Source: Zygnema cylindricum
Taxonomy: Eukaryota > Streptophyta > Zygnematophyceae > Zygnematales > Zygnemataceae
Length of the DNA stretch: 64,000 nt
Direction: 5' to 3'
Assembly: GCA_037447655.1 (NCBI GenBank)
Contig: JBBHKE010001581.1
Coordinates: 124,001 to 188,000 of the forward strand
The notes under the pieces are model-generated. The model was not told the origin of the DNA. It worked only from the letters and a program-made list of their open reading frames with translations, and made no database searches. A program made the position numbers and the translations under genes. Position 1 is the first letter of the stretch, and each line of letters begins with the position of its first letter. Positions 50,001-60,450 of this stretch are shown here, in pieces.

Positions 50001-52973
50001 AAGAGTTGCCAACTCATTCGGATTGGAGTTCAGCTGATTAAGCTGCTGTTCAGCATCCCCTGCCTGCCCATGAATTTCACACACTTTCTATGTTAAATAG
50101 TTTTACATCGTGTGCTTCAAACCACAATGATGTACCATAAGAATAATGGTCCTATCATTTTTCGAGAGTTCGAAATACGCGAATGTACCCCAATTGCAGC
50201 TTATCCCATCAGGGCAATTAAATGTGCATTAGGCTAACCAGGAAAGATATCTGATTGATGATGGAGATGGCATGACAAGTTTGTCTCACTAAAGTATATG
50301 TTCTATTCAACTTATCGGTACAAAAACAATTACATTAACACAATTGCGGAAATTCGCTTGGAACCAGCATCTCAACTAAACCTTGAATAAGGGGAAAAAC
50401 CTGGCTCACTCACTTTGGCATTTAACTTCTGCAATTGATCAGAAACAGAGACATCTGCTAAGCGCTGGGTGACTGCTCTCATTGCCCAGCCAGTCTCCCC
50501 CTCCTGCGCCACGCCAACCAACACTTGCCTGCAGAAGTCAACAGCAAATATGAAGCAATCCCGTAACACCTACCTTCATGAACTCAAAGCCAGTTGAGTG
50601 ATAGTTATTTTGCATTCTATTTACTATTTTGAGTACTGTAAATCAAACTTTACCAAGAACTTTAATGACTATGAACTGACAAGAATTACGTCAGCTGCTT
50701 TCTCCAAATAGTTCAAACATAAGGTCACAAGTTCAAATCCTGTCAATGGCGTGTAGAAACATCTAATAATTGAACAGCCTTACATGATTTTTCAAATTTT
50801 TCAGCTTTCATCGACGAACAGTAATACAAAGGGTCAACTAGACTTCTTTCGAATTATTATCAGTCCATAGGTGTGGATGTTACAATATGGAGGCATGGCT
50901 ACTGAAATAACGACAATCTTCAAACACCATCTGCTACAGTCATGATGATAATAAATCGATAAGGAAGATTCACTTCCAGTTTCAGCGACTGATAAGCTGC
51001 AATGTCAAAATAAAATTAGTTACAAGTACATTCTCTATAGAATCGCAGGGAACTAACTATTACCAAAAGAATAGGAGGTCAGCTACTGTAAAACTTTATG
51101 TGCAAAACATTATTTTGATGGCATTAGATTTGTGTAAAGTCACAGACGCTCTTACTGAAAGAATTGGAGGTCAGCTATTGTGACAGTTCGGTTTCAAAAC
51201 CTTACGCTGCAATGTCAAGATAAATAGTCACATATAAACCTTTGTGTAAAGTTGCAGGGACCAAACTATTATAAAAAGAACCGGAGGTCAGACACTGCAG
51301 TAGTTCAAGTGCAAAACCTGATATTAATAGCATTTTCACCTTAAGTGCAGCCACTGACGAAGCGAGTGCATTCTGCATAGCAAGCAGCAGACCTTCCTCA
51401 TTATTGCCGCCAGCTGTCAGACCTTGAGCGAGGTCCAAAACCACTTGAGACAACACTTGAGCAGCTTCCGCATTTGACAGAAAGGTCGCAAGAAGATTCT
51501 GCAAAGCAAGTCCGACAAAATTCTTCTCTTCCCCTATTAGCAAAGAGATCTTATAGCAAAAAAGATTCTGCAAAAAATGAAGCAAAAAAATTGTCCTTTT
51601 CCCCTATTAGCAGCTGCCTGTTTGCACGAGGATTGCTTACTCAAACCCCATATCACGTGCTATTCTAAAGAAGCGGTCCAGGTTCCAAGGTACACATAAG
51701 CGTACTGTGGATGTCAGAAAATACACCAATGAAAAGATGATGAAGGTTGAGTGGTAGGGCAAGAATACCTGCAAATGAGGCCTATCAGAGGGTCCTATCG
51801 GCGGCTTAAGGCAGGCGCCCAATGTGATTTCAAGAGCTTGACTTTGCAACATGACCTGCACAGAAGAGATGGTTAACCATTAAATGAAAGTTTTCAGAGT
51901 GTTTCCAATGCCACAACGTCAACTTCAATATTGAATCCCAAAAATACGCCAACTAAAACAAAAACTAAATGTAAAACATCCACTATGGAATTACCAGCAA
52001 CAGGAGTACAAGCAACAAGGACAACAATTGATTAAGAACATCGAAAAAAAAATTGCAAAAATTCATACAGGTGGTACATTGGTAGCCAAGGCTAAAAAAT
52101 GTTTTGGTAAAAAAAGGAGGTCAGAAGTCCACAGCCGACATACACTTGACTGCCGCTGATGGACATTTGCAATTTTTAATTTCGTTGCCACTGTGAACAA
52201 GTGTCATTCTAAGAACGACTTCAAGGCCTACATTCTAAGAAACTGACACATTATTAGTCTGCCTTGATGGACAAACACGCTTTCCCTACAGATATTTGAA
52301 GGACAATCTAAATTGATAACTGTAAATGTCAGAAATAGTATATGCTCATTCTTTATAATTCTCACACACGCACCTGTTTCCAAGTGAGAGGCTTGTACTG
52401 ATGGTCCTCATGGTTACTTTGAGCCCTTGCGATCCAGTCATACCACAACTGTACTCTCCTCCCACTGTCAGAAGATAGTGCCCTTGCCGCGCACTCAAGA
52501 GACGCTTTTTCGATAGCCGCAGGTTGACATGATTTGTCATCAAAGGTACTGGAGGATACTGACTCTGTTAAGTCTTCTCCAACCTTCTTCACATTCTGCT
52601 CTACTGCAACCTTCACAATGTTATTGCCTCTGTGTCTGCCGTCTTTTTTTGTTATAAAACCATCAAATGCAGAGGAGTCAACAACATCAACCGCTCCTGA
52701 GGCGACACTGCTCACGTGAGAAGTAACATTTTCTGTTGAGCGTACATTATTACCTTCAGGAATGGCAATTTTATCTTGATTAAGGCTGTCTGGTAAGGGA
52801 ATATCTGCGGATAAAGTGCCGTTGTCTCCTGCGAGAGCGTTTTGTCCTTTTGAACGAGCTCGCCCTTTGCGTGATTTACTTCTTTCAGAATTCTTTGATG
52901 CTCCTCCTGCTTTGGATACTTCGGAAGGAGAGGAGAAATTCAGAAGGTCAAACGAATTCTGGGTCGACGCCAT
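41061..52973 (-). CDS. Unrecognised large coiled-coil protein, about 770 residues
   Basis: I do not recognise this protein. Proposed exons (minus): 52973-52374, 51855-51769, 51498-51340, 50528-50414, 50063-49987, 49630-49450, 48950-48822, 48138-48037, 47237-47091, 46865-46750, 46203-46113, a possible 10-nt micro-exon near 45815, about 45560-45510, 44272-44218, 44167-44121, 43185-43048, 42788-42687, 41871-41815, 41117-41061. Most join in phase with GT-AG borders. The N-terminal 170 residues are low-complexity and basic ([20 protein letters not shown]). Next comes [12 protein letters not shown], then long amphipathic helices ([37 protein letters not shown]), then a proline-rich stretch ([19 protein letters not shown]), ending SSEESVIAT. 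Such a layout suits a scaffold or cytoskeletal adaptor, but that is only a guess. Unresolved points are a phase gap before 50528, the micro-exon and a 50-nt intron at 44217-44168. Confidence 0.65.
43818..44087. repeat. Intronic direct duplication, two ~125-bp copies
   Basis: CGCATTCCACACCG, then TCTGAAAAATC/CGTGAAAAACC and GACCAGACTTAGTCCAT occur in the same order in 43818-43945 and 43966-44087, both ending in a TTGATGG/TAATGATGG-CGAAYGGTG block. The copies are well diverged. Confidence 0.65.
44429..45288. repeat. (GGGAGA)n hexanucleotide tract, about 860 bp
   Basis: About 140 near-perfect GGGAGA units with few interruptions (GGGGGA near 44505-44530, a one-base phase slip near 44728, a short unit near 45054). 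It lies in an intron of the minus-strand coiled-coil gene, where the sense strand reads (TCTCCC)n. The long Arg-Glu, Gly-Arg and Ser-Pro open frames across it are artefacts of the repeat. Confidence 0.97.
46280..46730. repeat. Diverged tandem repeat with AGCTGAAGAGCATGTATA
   Basis: About ten imperfect units of roughly 30-50 bp containing AAAGCTGAAGARCATGTATA and an AGGCTGGATA-like spacer. It occupies the intron between 46865-46750 and 46203-46113 of the coiled-coil gene. Confidence 0.75.
49734..49844. mobile_element. Small MITE with GGGTAATYACACACAC ends
   Basis: The left end GGGTAATTACACACAC and right end GTGTGTGTGATTACCC form a 16-bp inverted repeat with one mismatch. TA lies directly outside both ends. 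At 111 bp it is a compact stowaway-like or Harbinger-like MITE, in an intron of the coiled-coil gene. Confidence 0.7.
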
Positions 52974-53934
52974 AACTGTTAATTATTCCAAGAGGAGAGG
53001 AGCCGAAACACAAAAAAAAAACAAAGAAAAAAACTTACATATTTAATTTGAAATAGTAATAAAATAGCCAACCATTCCTCACTGATTCCTCATCAATATG
53101 CCAATTAGTTCATGAGGAATTGCTGACGACACGAATTGTCAGCGAGAGATCAAGGAGACCACGTACAAAGCAAAAACGCTCCCAAGACGCTAAGATATTC
53201 TTGGGAGGATAATTGGAGAAAAATAGATAGTGAAAATAGTTGACTTAGTTCCCCCTTGGTGTTGGCAAATGCTGTGATTCCGCACTGTATGCAGATTTCA
53301 TGCGACCACTCTTACGAACATTTCAGTGTTTAGAAATGCTGTATCATACCTTAAGTTAAAAACGCGAGAGCATGTGGAAACGCTATATCAGGTTTTTTCG
53401 TGCTGTACGCGTACCATACGGGTGTTTCAAGGTATAATACGCGTATATCATGCGCTTAACGTGTCGAATCCGCACCATTTCCTGAATTTCCGTCCGTTTT
53501 TTGACTTTTTCCCAAGGCGGCATTTCGTAATGATATGATTTCGCACACTATCTACCGGTTTCAATCGAAATTTTATTGCCCTGTACGATTTTTCGCGCGT
53601 TCAGAAATACAATATACGATATCCCCGCACGATTCCTTCAATTTCTGTGCGATAGACCGCACGGAATTCCCATGCGAAGCCAGACCGCCATAGTCCATCG
53701 ACTCTTCGAATCTATTCACCTCTCTCCATCCAACTGCAAGACTTCTCTCTCCTTTTTTGAGGGCGGAACCTTAACCCTAAAATGTCTGAAAGCTCATCTA
53801 AAAACTTTCTCCTTTTCCAGAGCGCGTTCGGTAAATTTTTTTTTGGACATATCTGCTGGTAAATCGTCTGATTTGACGCTTTTGTCTTTTAATCTCACAG
53901 AGAAGTTTGGGTGAAGGTTTTTGTGAATGCTGCC
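52974..53934. promoter_or_regulatory. Shared promoter region of two divergent genes
   Basis: The start codons of the coiled-coil gene (minus) and the SANT-like gene (plus) lie 961 bp apart, back to back. The gap holds TACGCGTACCATACGG and TATAATACGCGTATA near 53405-53450, words shared with other intergenic sites in the window. A TTTAATCTCACAG acceptor-like site just before the plus gene suggests a 5' untranslated intron. Confidence 0.5.
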
Positions 53935-55857
53935 ATGGAGTCAGTTTCCTTCCAGCCTCAAGCCCCTGACAATAGCCGGGGTGCGGGAATGTTAGTTCCC
54001 TCCTTCTCTCAGCCAATGAGAGCAGCTCCCGTATGGCAATCTTCAGAAAATGGTGGCCTTTTTCCAAGAATTAGTGTGGTTCATACACAGCCTACTCAGC
54101 TGCCAGTGATACAACCAACTCTATATTCGAAAGAGAAGCCTGTGCGGAAGGAAGCCAAGAAGATTCCAGAAAGGAAGGAAAAAGGCGACGAAACGAAGGA
54201 ACCGAGGAAGGATGGCCGTCTGGAATGGCCGAGAAGGAGAGTTGTACAGCTGTTGAAGATTGTGTATGGGCTGGAGGGAGAGAGATCTGGATTAAATGAA
54301 GACGGAACGCGAAGGAAGCCTCGGCTGAATCGGATAAAGAAGGGAACTTACAGGGCAGCTGCGGCAATTTTCTCTGCCGATGGATTTCCGGTGACAGTTG
54401 AACAGGTTTTGAACAAGGCAAAGAATTTGTTTAATACTTGGAGAAAATTTAAAGTTATGTTGAAGGAGGTTCCCGATGTGGGTGAGGCGTTGTTGTACAG
54501 TGAGAGGACAGAGAGAGTGAGAGCCGTGAAACTCTGTGATTTTGATAAAATGATTCGGTCGAGAGTGGTAAATTTTGAAATAGGGCCAGAAATGGAATAC
54601 TATTTTGGAGAAGGTCCAGCTGATGCTGATCCCGGGGCCGTGTATGAATCGGTTGCAGAGGAAGACGAATATTGTCGAATTGTTTTGAAAAGAGTGAAAG
54701 ACGGATATGTGGCGGGAATGTATGTTACCGGAGATGACGATTCGGCGGGGAGCGAAGAGGAGGAGGAGGGAGGAGGAGGCACCTTGACGACACCGGATCT
54801 CAGCAAGAAGGCTGGAAGAAAGAGAAAGCTAGCAATAAGTGGAGGGAGTGTCAGCTCGAGAGAGAAAAAAGACAAGGAAGTTGCAGATATTGTAGATTTT
54901 GATAGAAGTGTTTTATTACTTACGGATCAAAGTCATGAACAGGGTCCAAATGCTGAATCGAATGGACCTTTTTCGGGAAATTTTGTAACTCCGGCAAGGG
55001 AAGGTGGTGAAGGGGAACGGAGGGGTGAGAAGAAAGAGAAGTCGGAGAAACCGAAGAGTGGGAACGACACGACAGCGCAGTTACAACTTCAATTGCGGAG
55101 AGAGCAAATTGCCCTGGAAAGGTTAAAAGTGGAAAATGAAGCACTAAGGCTAAAGAACGACGGAATGAAGCTGACCAATGAGGCGAATGCGATCCAGCTT
55201 CAAAGGGAGGAGCTACAATCACAGAACATGAGACACCACACTCTAATGAATTTTTGCTTACAAATGTTCCAGACTCAAATGGGATTACCAGCTGGAGCTC
55301 CGGTGAACCCGGGTCAAGTGGCTGCTTTTAAGTCGCAGTTGGAGCAGTTTTCCAACGGAGGCTGGCAATATCAGTATCCTTCAACTGGAAACATGTTTCC
55401 ACGAGGATCGAATTTTCAATCCGGAGGAACAGGTCCACCTGTCGGAAATCAATCACAGTATACACCCCCTCGTCCTCAACATCAACAACAACAACAACAA
55501 CAAACACAAACACACTCTCAATCTCAACCTCAACCTTCACCACAACAATCGCAAGGTCTGGGTCTGGGATCATCCGGAGTGACTGCAAATGTTCCCATGT
55601 CTCAATCAGATGGGTCCCTAAAACATTCTCGGTCACCTTTGTCTGAAACTGCTCGGTCACGAGTGCCTCTACAATCTCATATGATCATGTCTCAAACTGA
55701 ATTTGTTTCACCGCAGTTGATTTCTTCCGACCTCCAGGGTTCAGAGCCTGGCCTTCAGGATCCACAAATGCATAATCAAGATCAAGTCCATCTGCATTCA
55801 CATTCTCAATTACAAGTTCACACGCAAGAAGTGGGTCAATCGGCATCTCCAGATTAA
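53935..55857 (+). CDS. Putative Myb/SANT-like (trihelix-like) DNA-binding protein, single exon
   Basis: The 640-residue product comes from one uninterrupted exon; the first ATG is at 53935. Residues about 97-182 have the spacing of a Myb/SANT-like fold: W-x-RRRVVQLLKIVYGLE, then GTYRAAAAIFSADGFPVTVE, then LNKAKNLFNTWRKFKVMLKE. An acidic patch (SEEEEE) at about 270-278 is followed by a basic nuclear-signal-like KKAGRKRK near 291. Residues about 381-435 form a Leu/Glu/Lys/Arg coiled coil (RLKVENEALRLK), suggesting dimerisation. The C-terminus is rich in Gln, Ser, Pro and His, as in activation domains. Nuclear location and a transcriptional role are inferences; no close family member is recognised. 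The base composition fits a real gene, unlike the flanks. A transposon-derived origin is possible, since SANT-like domains also occur in Harbinger-type proteins. Confidence 0.7.
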   Translation: MESVSFQPQAPDNSRGAGMLVPSFSQPMRAAPVWQSSENGGLFPRISVVHTQPTQLPVIQPTLYSKEKPVRKEAKKIPERKEKGDETKEPRKDGRLEWPRRRVVQLLKIVYGLEGERSGLNEDGTRRKPRLNRIKKGTYRAAAAIFSADGFPVTVEQVLNKAKNLFNTWRKFKVMLKEVPDVGEALLYSERTERVRAVKLCDFDKMIRSRVVNFEIGPEMEYYFGEGPADADPGAVYESVAEEDEYCRIVLKRVKDGYVAGMYVTGDDDSAGSEEEEEGGGGTLTTPDLSKKAGRKRKLAISGGSVSSREKKDKEVADIVDFDRSVLLLTDQSHEQGPNAESNGPFSGNFVTPAREGGEGERRGEKKEKSEKPKSGNDTTAQLQLQLRREQIALERLKVENEALRLKNDGMKLTNEANAIQLQREELQSQNMRHHTLMNFCLQMFQTQMGLPAGAPVNPGQVAAFKSQLEQFSNGGWQYQYPSTGNMFPRGSNFQSGGTGPPVGNQSQYTPPRPQHQQQQQQQTQTHSQSQPQPSPQQSQGLGLGSSGVTANVPMSQSDGSLKHSRSPLSETARSRVPLQSHMIMSQTEFVSPQLISSDLQGSEPGLQDPQMHNQDQVHLHSHSQLQVHTQEVGQSASPD

Positions 55858-57466
55858 ATCGAAGTCGATTAAACCGCGGTTAATTGGGGTTAATCGGGGA
55901 TCTTTTCTGTCTATTACTTTCCCAATCATGGACTATACTATAGTGGACAATAGTGTAAACCTTTGTGTTAAAACTAGGAGTTGTAGGTGAATGCGATCGC
56001 GTTTATTATTTAGCTCTTTTTGTTGATCTTCAGGTTTTGAAGTCTCCCTTTATTTTTCAGAAGCTCAAGTTTCCACTACTTGTCATGATAGTGTTCCATA
56101 AATTCATTTTTTTACATGCGCTCTACATTTCCTTTACTGTTTTTAGAAGTATAGTTTTGCTTTTGATAGGCACTCCAATTTGTGATTATGTTTTGATGTT
56201 GTTTAACATACACCAATTGTATATATGTCACGTCGACATTGATGGACATTGCCCAAAACTGTTAGATACCGGTTTGAGCAATCTGACCCTCATTATTGTC
56301 TTGTTATACTTTGTCTTGACTCTTATTTGGAACAGCTTTTTCTCGACTTTGGTCACCGGTTGTCACATCCTACGCATCACTTCGTACAACTTGTTTCGTT
56401 TTTTGAAATACTGTCTCGTGATTGGAAGATTAATTGTCATTTGACGAAGATGATGATGATCATGCAAGGCGTTTTATTTTAAAAGAAATGCGTGATGGTA
56501 AGCCATACGAGTACATGGAAACCAAAAAAGTAAAAGGAAAAAACAAAAGTGGAAAGTGAATGGTGGTGATGATAATTAGAAAACTCCTAATGTCTCCTAA
56601 AGGGGCACACCCAATCACTGCCCAACGCTATTAGTTCTTAGCATTTTTTGTGCAGTTACAAGGCATAAAAGCTTTTATGTTCGGATGTTAACTTTTCTTT
56701 TCGAGGTTAGTGATGTTCCCGCCTTCCGATCATCGTGTCACAATCGGAAGTCACTTAATAGTGTGAAAATACTTTGGTTTGCTCGAAAAATGTTTTATAC
56801 CAGTAGCAATAGACGGAACCCACCCCTAACAGTTATTCTTGTTAATAACACTAATTCGGTCGCGGCTTTTTTTTTATCAAAAATCACAAAATAGAGTTAA
56901 CAACATTATTTAAGGACGTGGACTACAATCTGCCACGACTCTTTGCACTAAATTAGTATTGTTAATTCTGATTTCGCATTAACACGAATAAATCTTTAAC
57001 ACTAATAACGATTAGCGGTATAGTGAAGCTATACAGTGGAGAAAAAGCTTTAAAGAAGATAATATGCAATGAACACCAAATATTTTTCAATCTCATGTAA
57101 CTGACAATTGCTATTGCAGTCAGGTACACTGCCCATCCATATTAAATATAGTTACTCTCAATCCAGGAAGTGTTTTTCTACTCAACATTGTAAACTAATT
57201 ATGTTGCCCATATTGAGCCACACGTAGTTTAGTGTAGTTAATTCTAATGAAGTGTTAACGCAAATAATTCTTTTCTTCTAATAGTGATCAGTGGTGTAGA
57301 GATTGATGCGAGAACTAACTCCAAAAGTGAAAACATTATGAAAAGACTTAATTTAAAAAGAACAACGGTAAACCATTTGAATACATGGGAACAAAAAGGA
57401 AGGCAAGAACTGAAAAATCAAAAGCGGGTGGAAGCAAACTAGAAGGAAAAACAGTGCAAAAGAAAC

Positions 57467-57672
57467 TACACCGCCAATCGTTATTAGTGTTAGTGTTTTT
57501 TTCGCCACTTAAAACATATTTTCTCCGTGCACACTTGTCGGATCGTCAATCGGAGACCGCCTTTAAGAAGGTGAGAATCTTGCCTTACCAATGGCAACCT
57601 TCGGATTGACAATCCGACAAGTGTGCACGGAGAAAAGATGTTTTATTTGGTAAAATAAACACTAAGACTATA
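57467..57672. mobile_element. MITE, CACYGTG family, copy with degraded right end
   Basis: Starts TA-CACCGCCAATCGTTATTAG; contains GCCACTTAAAACATATTTTC and its mirror GAGAAAAGATGTTTTA. The right terminus has decayed after AATAAACACTAAGAC. Confidence 0.65.
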
Positions 57673-58139
57673 GAAAAGAACAACAAGCACAAAACCAACA
57701 AAAAAGTAGCACACCCGAAAAAGAAACTATCTAACCAAACTTAAAAAACCTCTTAGCTAAAGGACTCCTAAAAGCAATGTATGGTATACTGCCCATCGTT
57801 GTTAGAGTTAATAACACTAATTCGCTTGTGAGTTTTTCTGGCCGAAAATCATAAAATATAAACAAGTTTGAATAATAATGATGGGCGATGTACTCTGCGG
57901 TACGAGCCCTTCACATATGTTTTCATGTTGTTAAGATGGTAATAAGCTTTTTTTTTTCTTTTTTTTTTATCAAAACGCACAATGGTAAACCATCTTAGTA
58001 CATGGAAACGGCAAAAGAAAAGGTCAGAAAGAAGCCGAACGTCACATACAACCGAAAAAACAAAAAATAAAAATGTAAACCACTGTCGACTGTATTCTGA
58101 ACCCAGATGCGTCATTCGTCACAGGCTTTTTAATCGAAG

Positions 58140-58217
58140 TACCATACACATACACATACACACACATGCACATGCACATGCACATGCACACATACACATA
58201 CACATACATATACACAG
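58140..58217. repeat. CA/TACACA/TGCACA microsatellite
   Basis: A run of TACACA and TGCACA hexamers with CA dinucleotide steps. No feature depends on it. Confidence 0.9.
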
Positions 58218-58309
58218 GAACTTGTGAAATGAATATTAACCGCAGTTAAGAAACTGCCAAAGTCGCTGCATATATTTTACACGCGCTTATTTTGTATGAT
58301 GCATGTAAA

Positions 58310-58460
58310 AAAATAATAGTGCATATAACAGTGAAATAACACTGAAATAACACTGAAATAATAGTGCATATATAGTAAAATAATAGTGCAAATAACAGTG
58401 AAATTATAGTGCAAATAGAAGTGAAATTATAGTACAAATAGAAGTGAAATAATAGTGCAT
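58310..58460. repeat. AATAATAGTGCA/GTGAAAT tandem repeat
   Basis: About eight to ten diverged units alternating ATAGTGCAAATA and AGTGAAATWA across 150 bp, next to the retrotransposon fragment. Confidence 0.8.
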
Positions 58461-58572
58461 GCGTTGCCACCCATTGCTCTTGAACAAAGTCATCCTTCGA
58501 TTTTTGGAACGGATTCTCCCAACAAAGTTTCCACCTCTACGTAGTCCAGGAAATCGCAAAAACATGACTAAA

Positions 58573-59036
58573 CAAAACTCAATTGTAATTATGCTCGTCG
58601 CATCTTTGGTGACATTGTTTTGGCAAACCCTACTTCGGCTACAGTCGTTAGTCAGGCAGCTCGACATGTTGGGGTGTCCGTCCGTGATGCTGCTAAGGTG
58701 AAGGAGCGTGATTATGCACACCGAGACTCTATGGATGACTTTATTCCAATGGAGGTCGAGATCTTTGGTTATTTGGGTGTTGCGTTGGACGAGTTTCTCC
58801 GTACGGGTGCCCGTCGCACTTTCGAGCGACGAGGACCCGAGAACCCTCCTCCTTTAGTCCTTACTTCTTTTTATCGTCAACGTTTATCTGTGACTTTACA
58901 ACGAGTGCAAGCTTCTATTCTCCTTCGATTGGCTATTGTGGTTATGGATCGTCGATGTGTCCGAAACTCCCTCAACGTGCTCCCCCGGGTTGGGGGGAAT
59001 TACAAGGTTGCTTTTAGTAGATATTTAATTGTGTAG
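58573..59036 (+). pseudogene. C-terminal fragment of a non-LTR retrotransposon ORF2-like protein
   Basis: A roughly 145-codon open stretch reads ARRIFGDIVLANPTS, then RDYAHRDSMDDFIPMEVEIF, GYLGVALDEFL and SFYRQRLSVTLQRVQASILL. The F-x-P-x3-E-x-FG-x-x-G-x-A-x-x-FL and FYRQRLSVxLQRxQAS pattern is, from memory, the tail seen after the reverse transcriptase in many plant and algal LINE-like proteins. A stop lies just upstream in frame and no reverse transcriptase core precedes it, so this is a truncated copy, probably 5'-truncated. Confidence 0.5.
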
Positions 59037-59198
59037 GGGTTGGGGTTGTAGTTTTGGTTTAAGTTAGTTGCCGTGTTTTAATTTTTGGGTTCGGGTGCTT
59101 TTATTTTACTTGCCATTTTTCGGTGTTCACATTGCTTTCTTTGTTTTATGTTGCCGTGCTTGTAGTTTTTCAGTCTTTGCCGTGCCACCCCTTTTGTA

Positions 59199-59494
59199 CC
59201 CGTGGACCCAGATGGTTTACCATCGTGCTTTTTAATTCAGTCTATTACATACATGCACAACTTAAAACTTTGAAACAAGAAAACACTCACATGTCACGAA
59301 AACGACGTAAGTAATCGGCACATGATTAACAAAAAAGCTTCAAAACTCTCATTTTACAGAAACATCAATAATCACAACATAGCTCAGTCATTACCCTATT
59401 TACTGGAACCACTGAAAGGGCTGACACTGCTATTTCTAATGCGGACAAAAACAATAACCCGACTTTTTTAAAAAGCACGATGGTAAACCATCTG
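59199..59494. repeat. Foldback element with ~30-bp inverted ends
   Basis: The left arm GATGGTTTACCATCGTGC followed by TTTTTAA is answered by TTAAAAAGCACGATGGTAAACC on the right, with GGACCCA/TGAGTCC outside. The arm itself holds the palindrome GATGGTWWACCATC, a word found in several other places in the window. Confidence 0.65.
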
Positions 59495-59840
59495 AGTCCA
59501 ATGCATACTGAATATATTTTGAATTCAAAAATATATTGAATTCTAGAAATCTTCAGCATAATCCCTTTGTCCTTTGCAAAATGCCCTGACAATTGCACTG
59601 CTTAACAAGTCTACCGGATACTCAAAATTGGCTTTAGATTTGCTGTACATTCTTTACCGTGGATCGCTATTAGAGGACAGTGTCCTTTTTTGTTGGCGTG
59701 GGTTTGTTTTAGTGTCATTAATTCAGTCCCAATGACGTGGCTGATTTGACAGCATTTTAAAATTGGTGTTAAGAAGAAAGCTATTAGATTGACACTATTT
59801 TCTGGTCAGAGGGCAAAAAAGCACCAATAAGAGTCATTAA

Positions 59841-60062
59841 CACCACCGCTAATCGTCATTAGTGTTAAAGTTTTTTTCGTCATTTAAAACATCTTTTATC
59901 CGTGCACACTTGTCGAATTGTCTATCGGAGAGCGCCAATAGGAAAGTGGGAATCTTGCCTTCCAATGGCAACTGTCAGATTAACGATCCAACAAGTGTGC
60001 ACAAAGGAAAGATGCTTTAAGTGCCGGAAAAAACTTTAACGCTAATAGCCATTAGCGGTGTA
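59841..60062. mobile_element. MITE, CACYGTG family, copy near LPXB
   Basis: Left CACCACCGCTAATCGTCATT, right AATAGCCATTAGCGGTG-TA. Internal arms are CGTCATTTAAAACATC and GATGCTTTAAGTGCC. Confidence 0.7.
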
Positions 60063-60450
60063 GTAGCCATTCACAGTGAAGCATGTACTTCCAAAGCTCA
60101 AAGCAGTATGCTAACAACACTAACATCACTTTTCTGCAAATTTGAAACTTCTAAACCTTTGTTGCCTAAAAAAATATTTGAAATATGGATGGTCAACACA
60201 TTTTTGGAGCGTTCTTCTATAAATTCTGTACAATACTTAAAAACAGACAAAAACATATGCCCACACCCTTTCAAAGCCGAACCGTAAATCTTCACTCGAC
60301 TAACGACAAACATCCTCACTAAAGACAAACACCCTCACTAAATACCGCACAATCGTAACACAGCTAGACCAATCACTAAAGAGTAACACGTCCATCTATA
60401 GAGCTGATATCTCTTCTACAAAAAAAAATCATCATTTTTACAAGAAACAA

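Larger units (their letters stand above)
55858..60450. other. Convergent intergenic region
   Basis: Contains the 3' flank of the SANT-like gene (T-rich, with a hydrophobic but unsupported open frame at 55965-56444), relics of CACYGTG-like MITEs (about 56617-57030, 57220-57300, 57790-57893), two fuller MITEs, microsatellites, a retrotransposon fragment and dispersed foldbacks. No intact gene is seen. Confidence 0.6.

Noticed and set aside
53911-53934. Eight-codon upstream extension of the SANT-like protein
   Set aside because: It begins with GTG; the first ATG is at 53935.
55965-56444. 159-residue hydrophobic open frame after the SANT-like gene
   Set aside because: It has no ATG at its start, lies in T-rich 3' flank, and the hydrophobicity follows from base composition.
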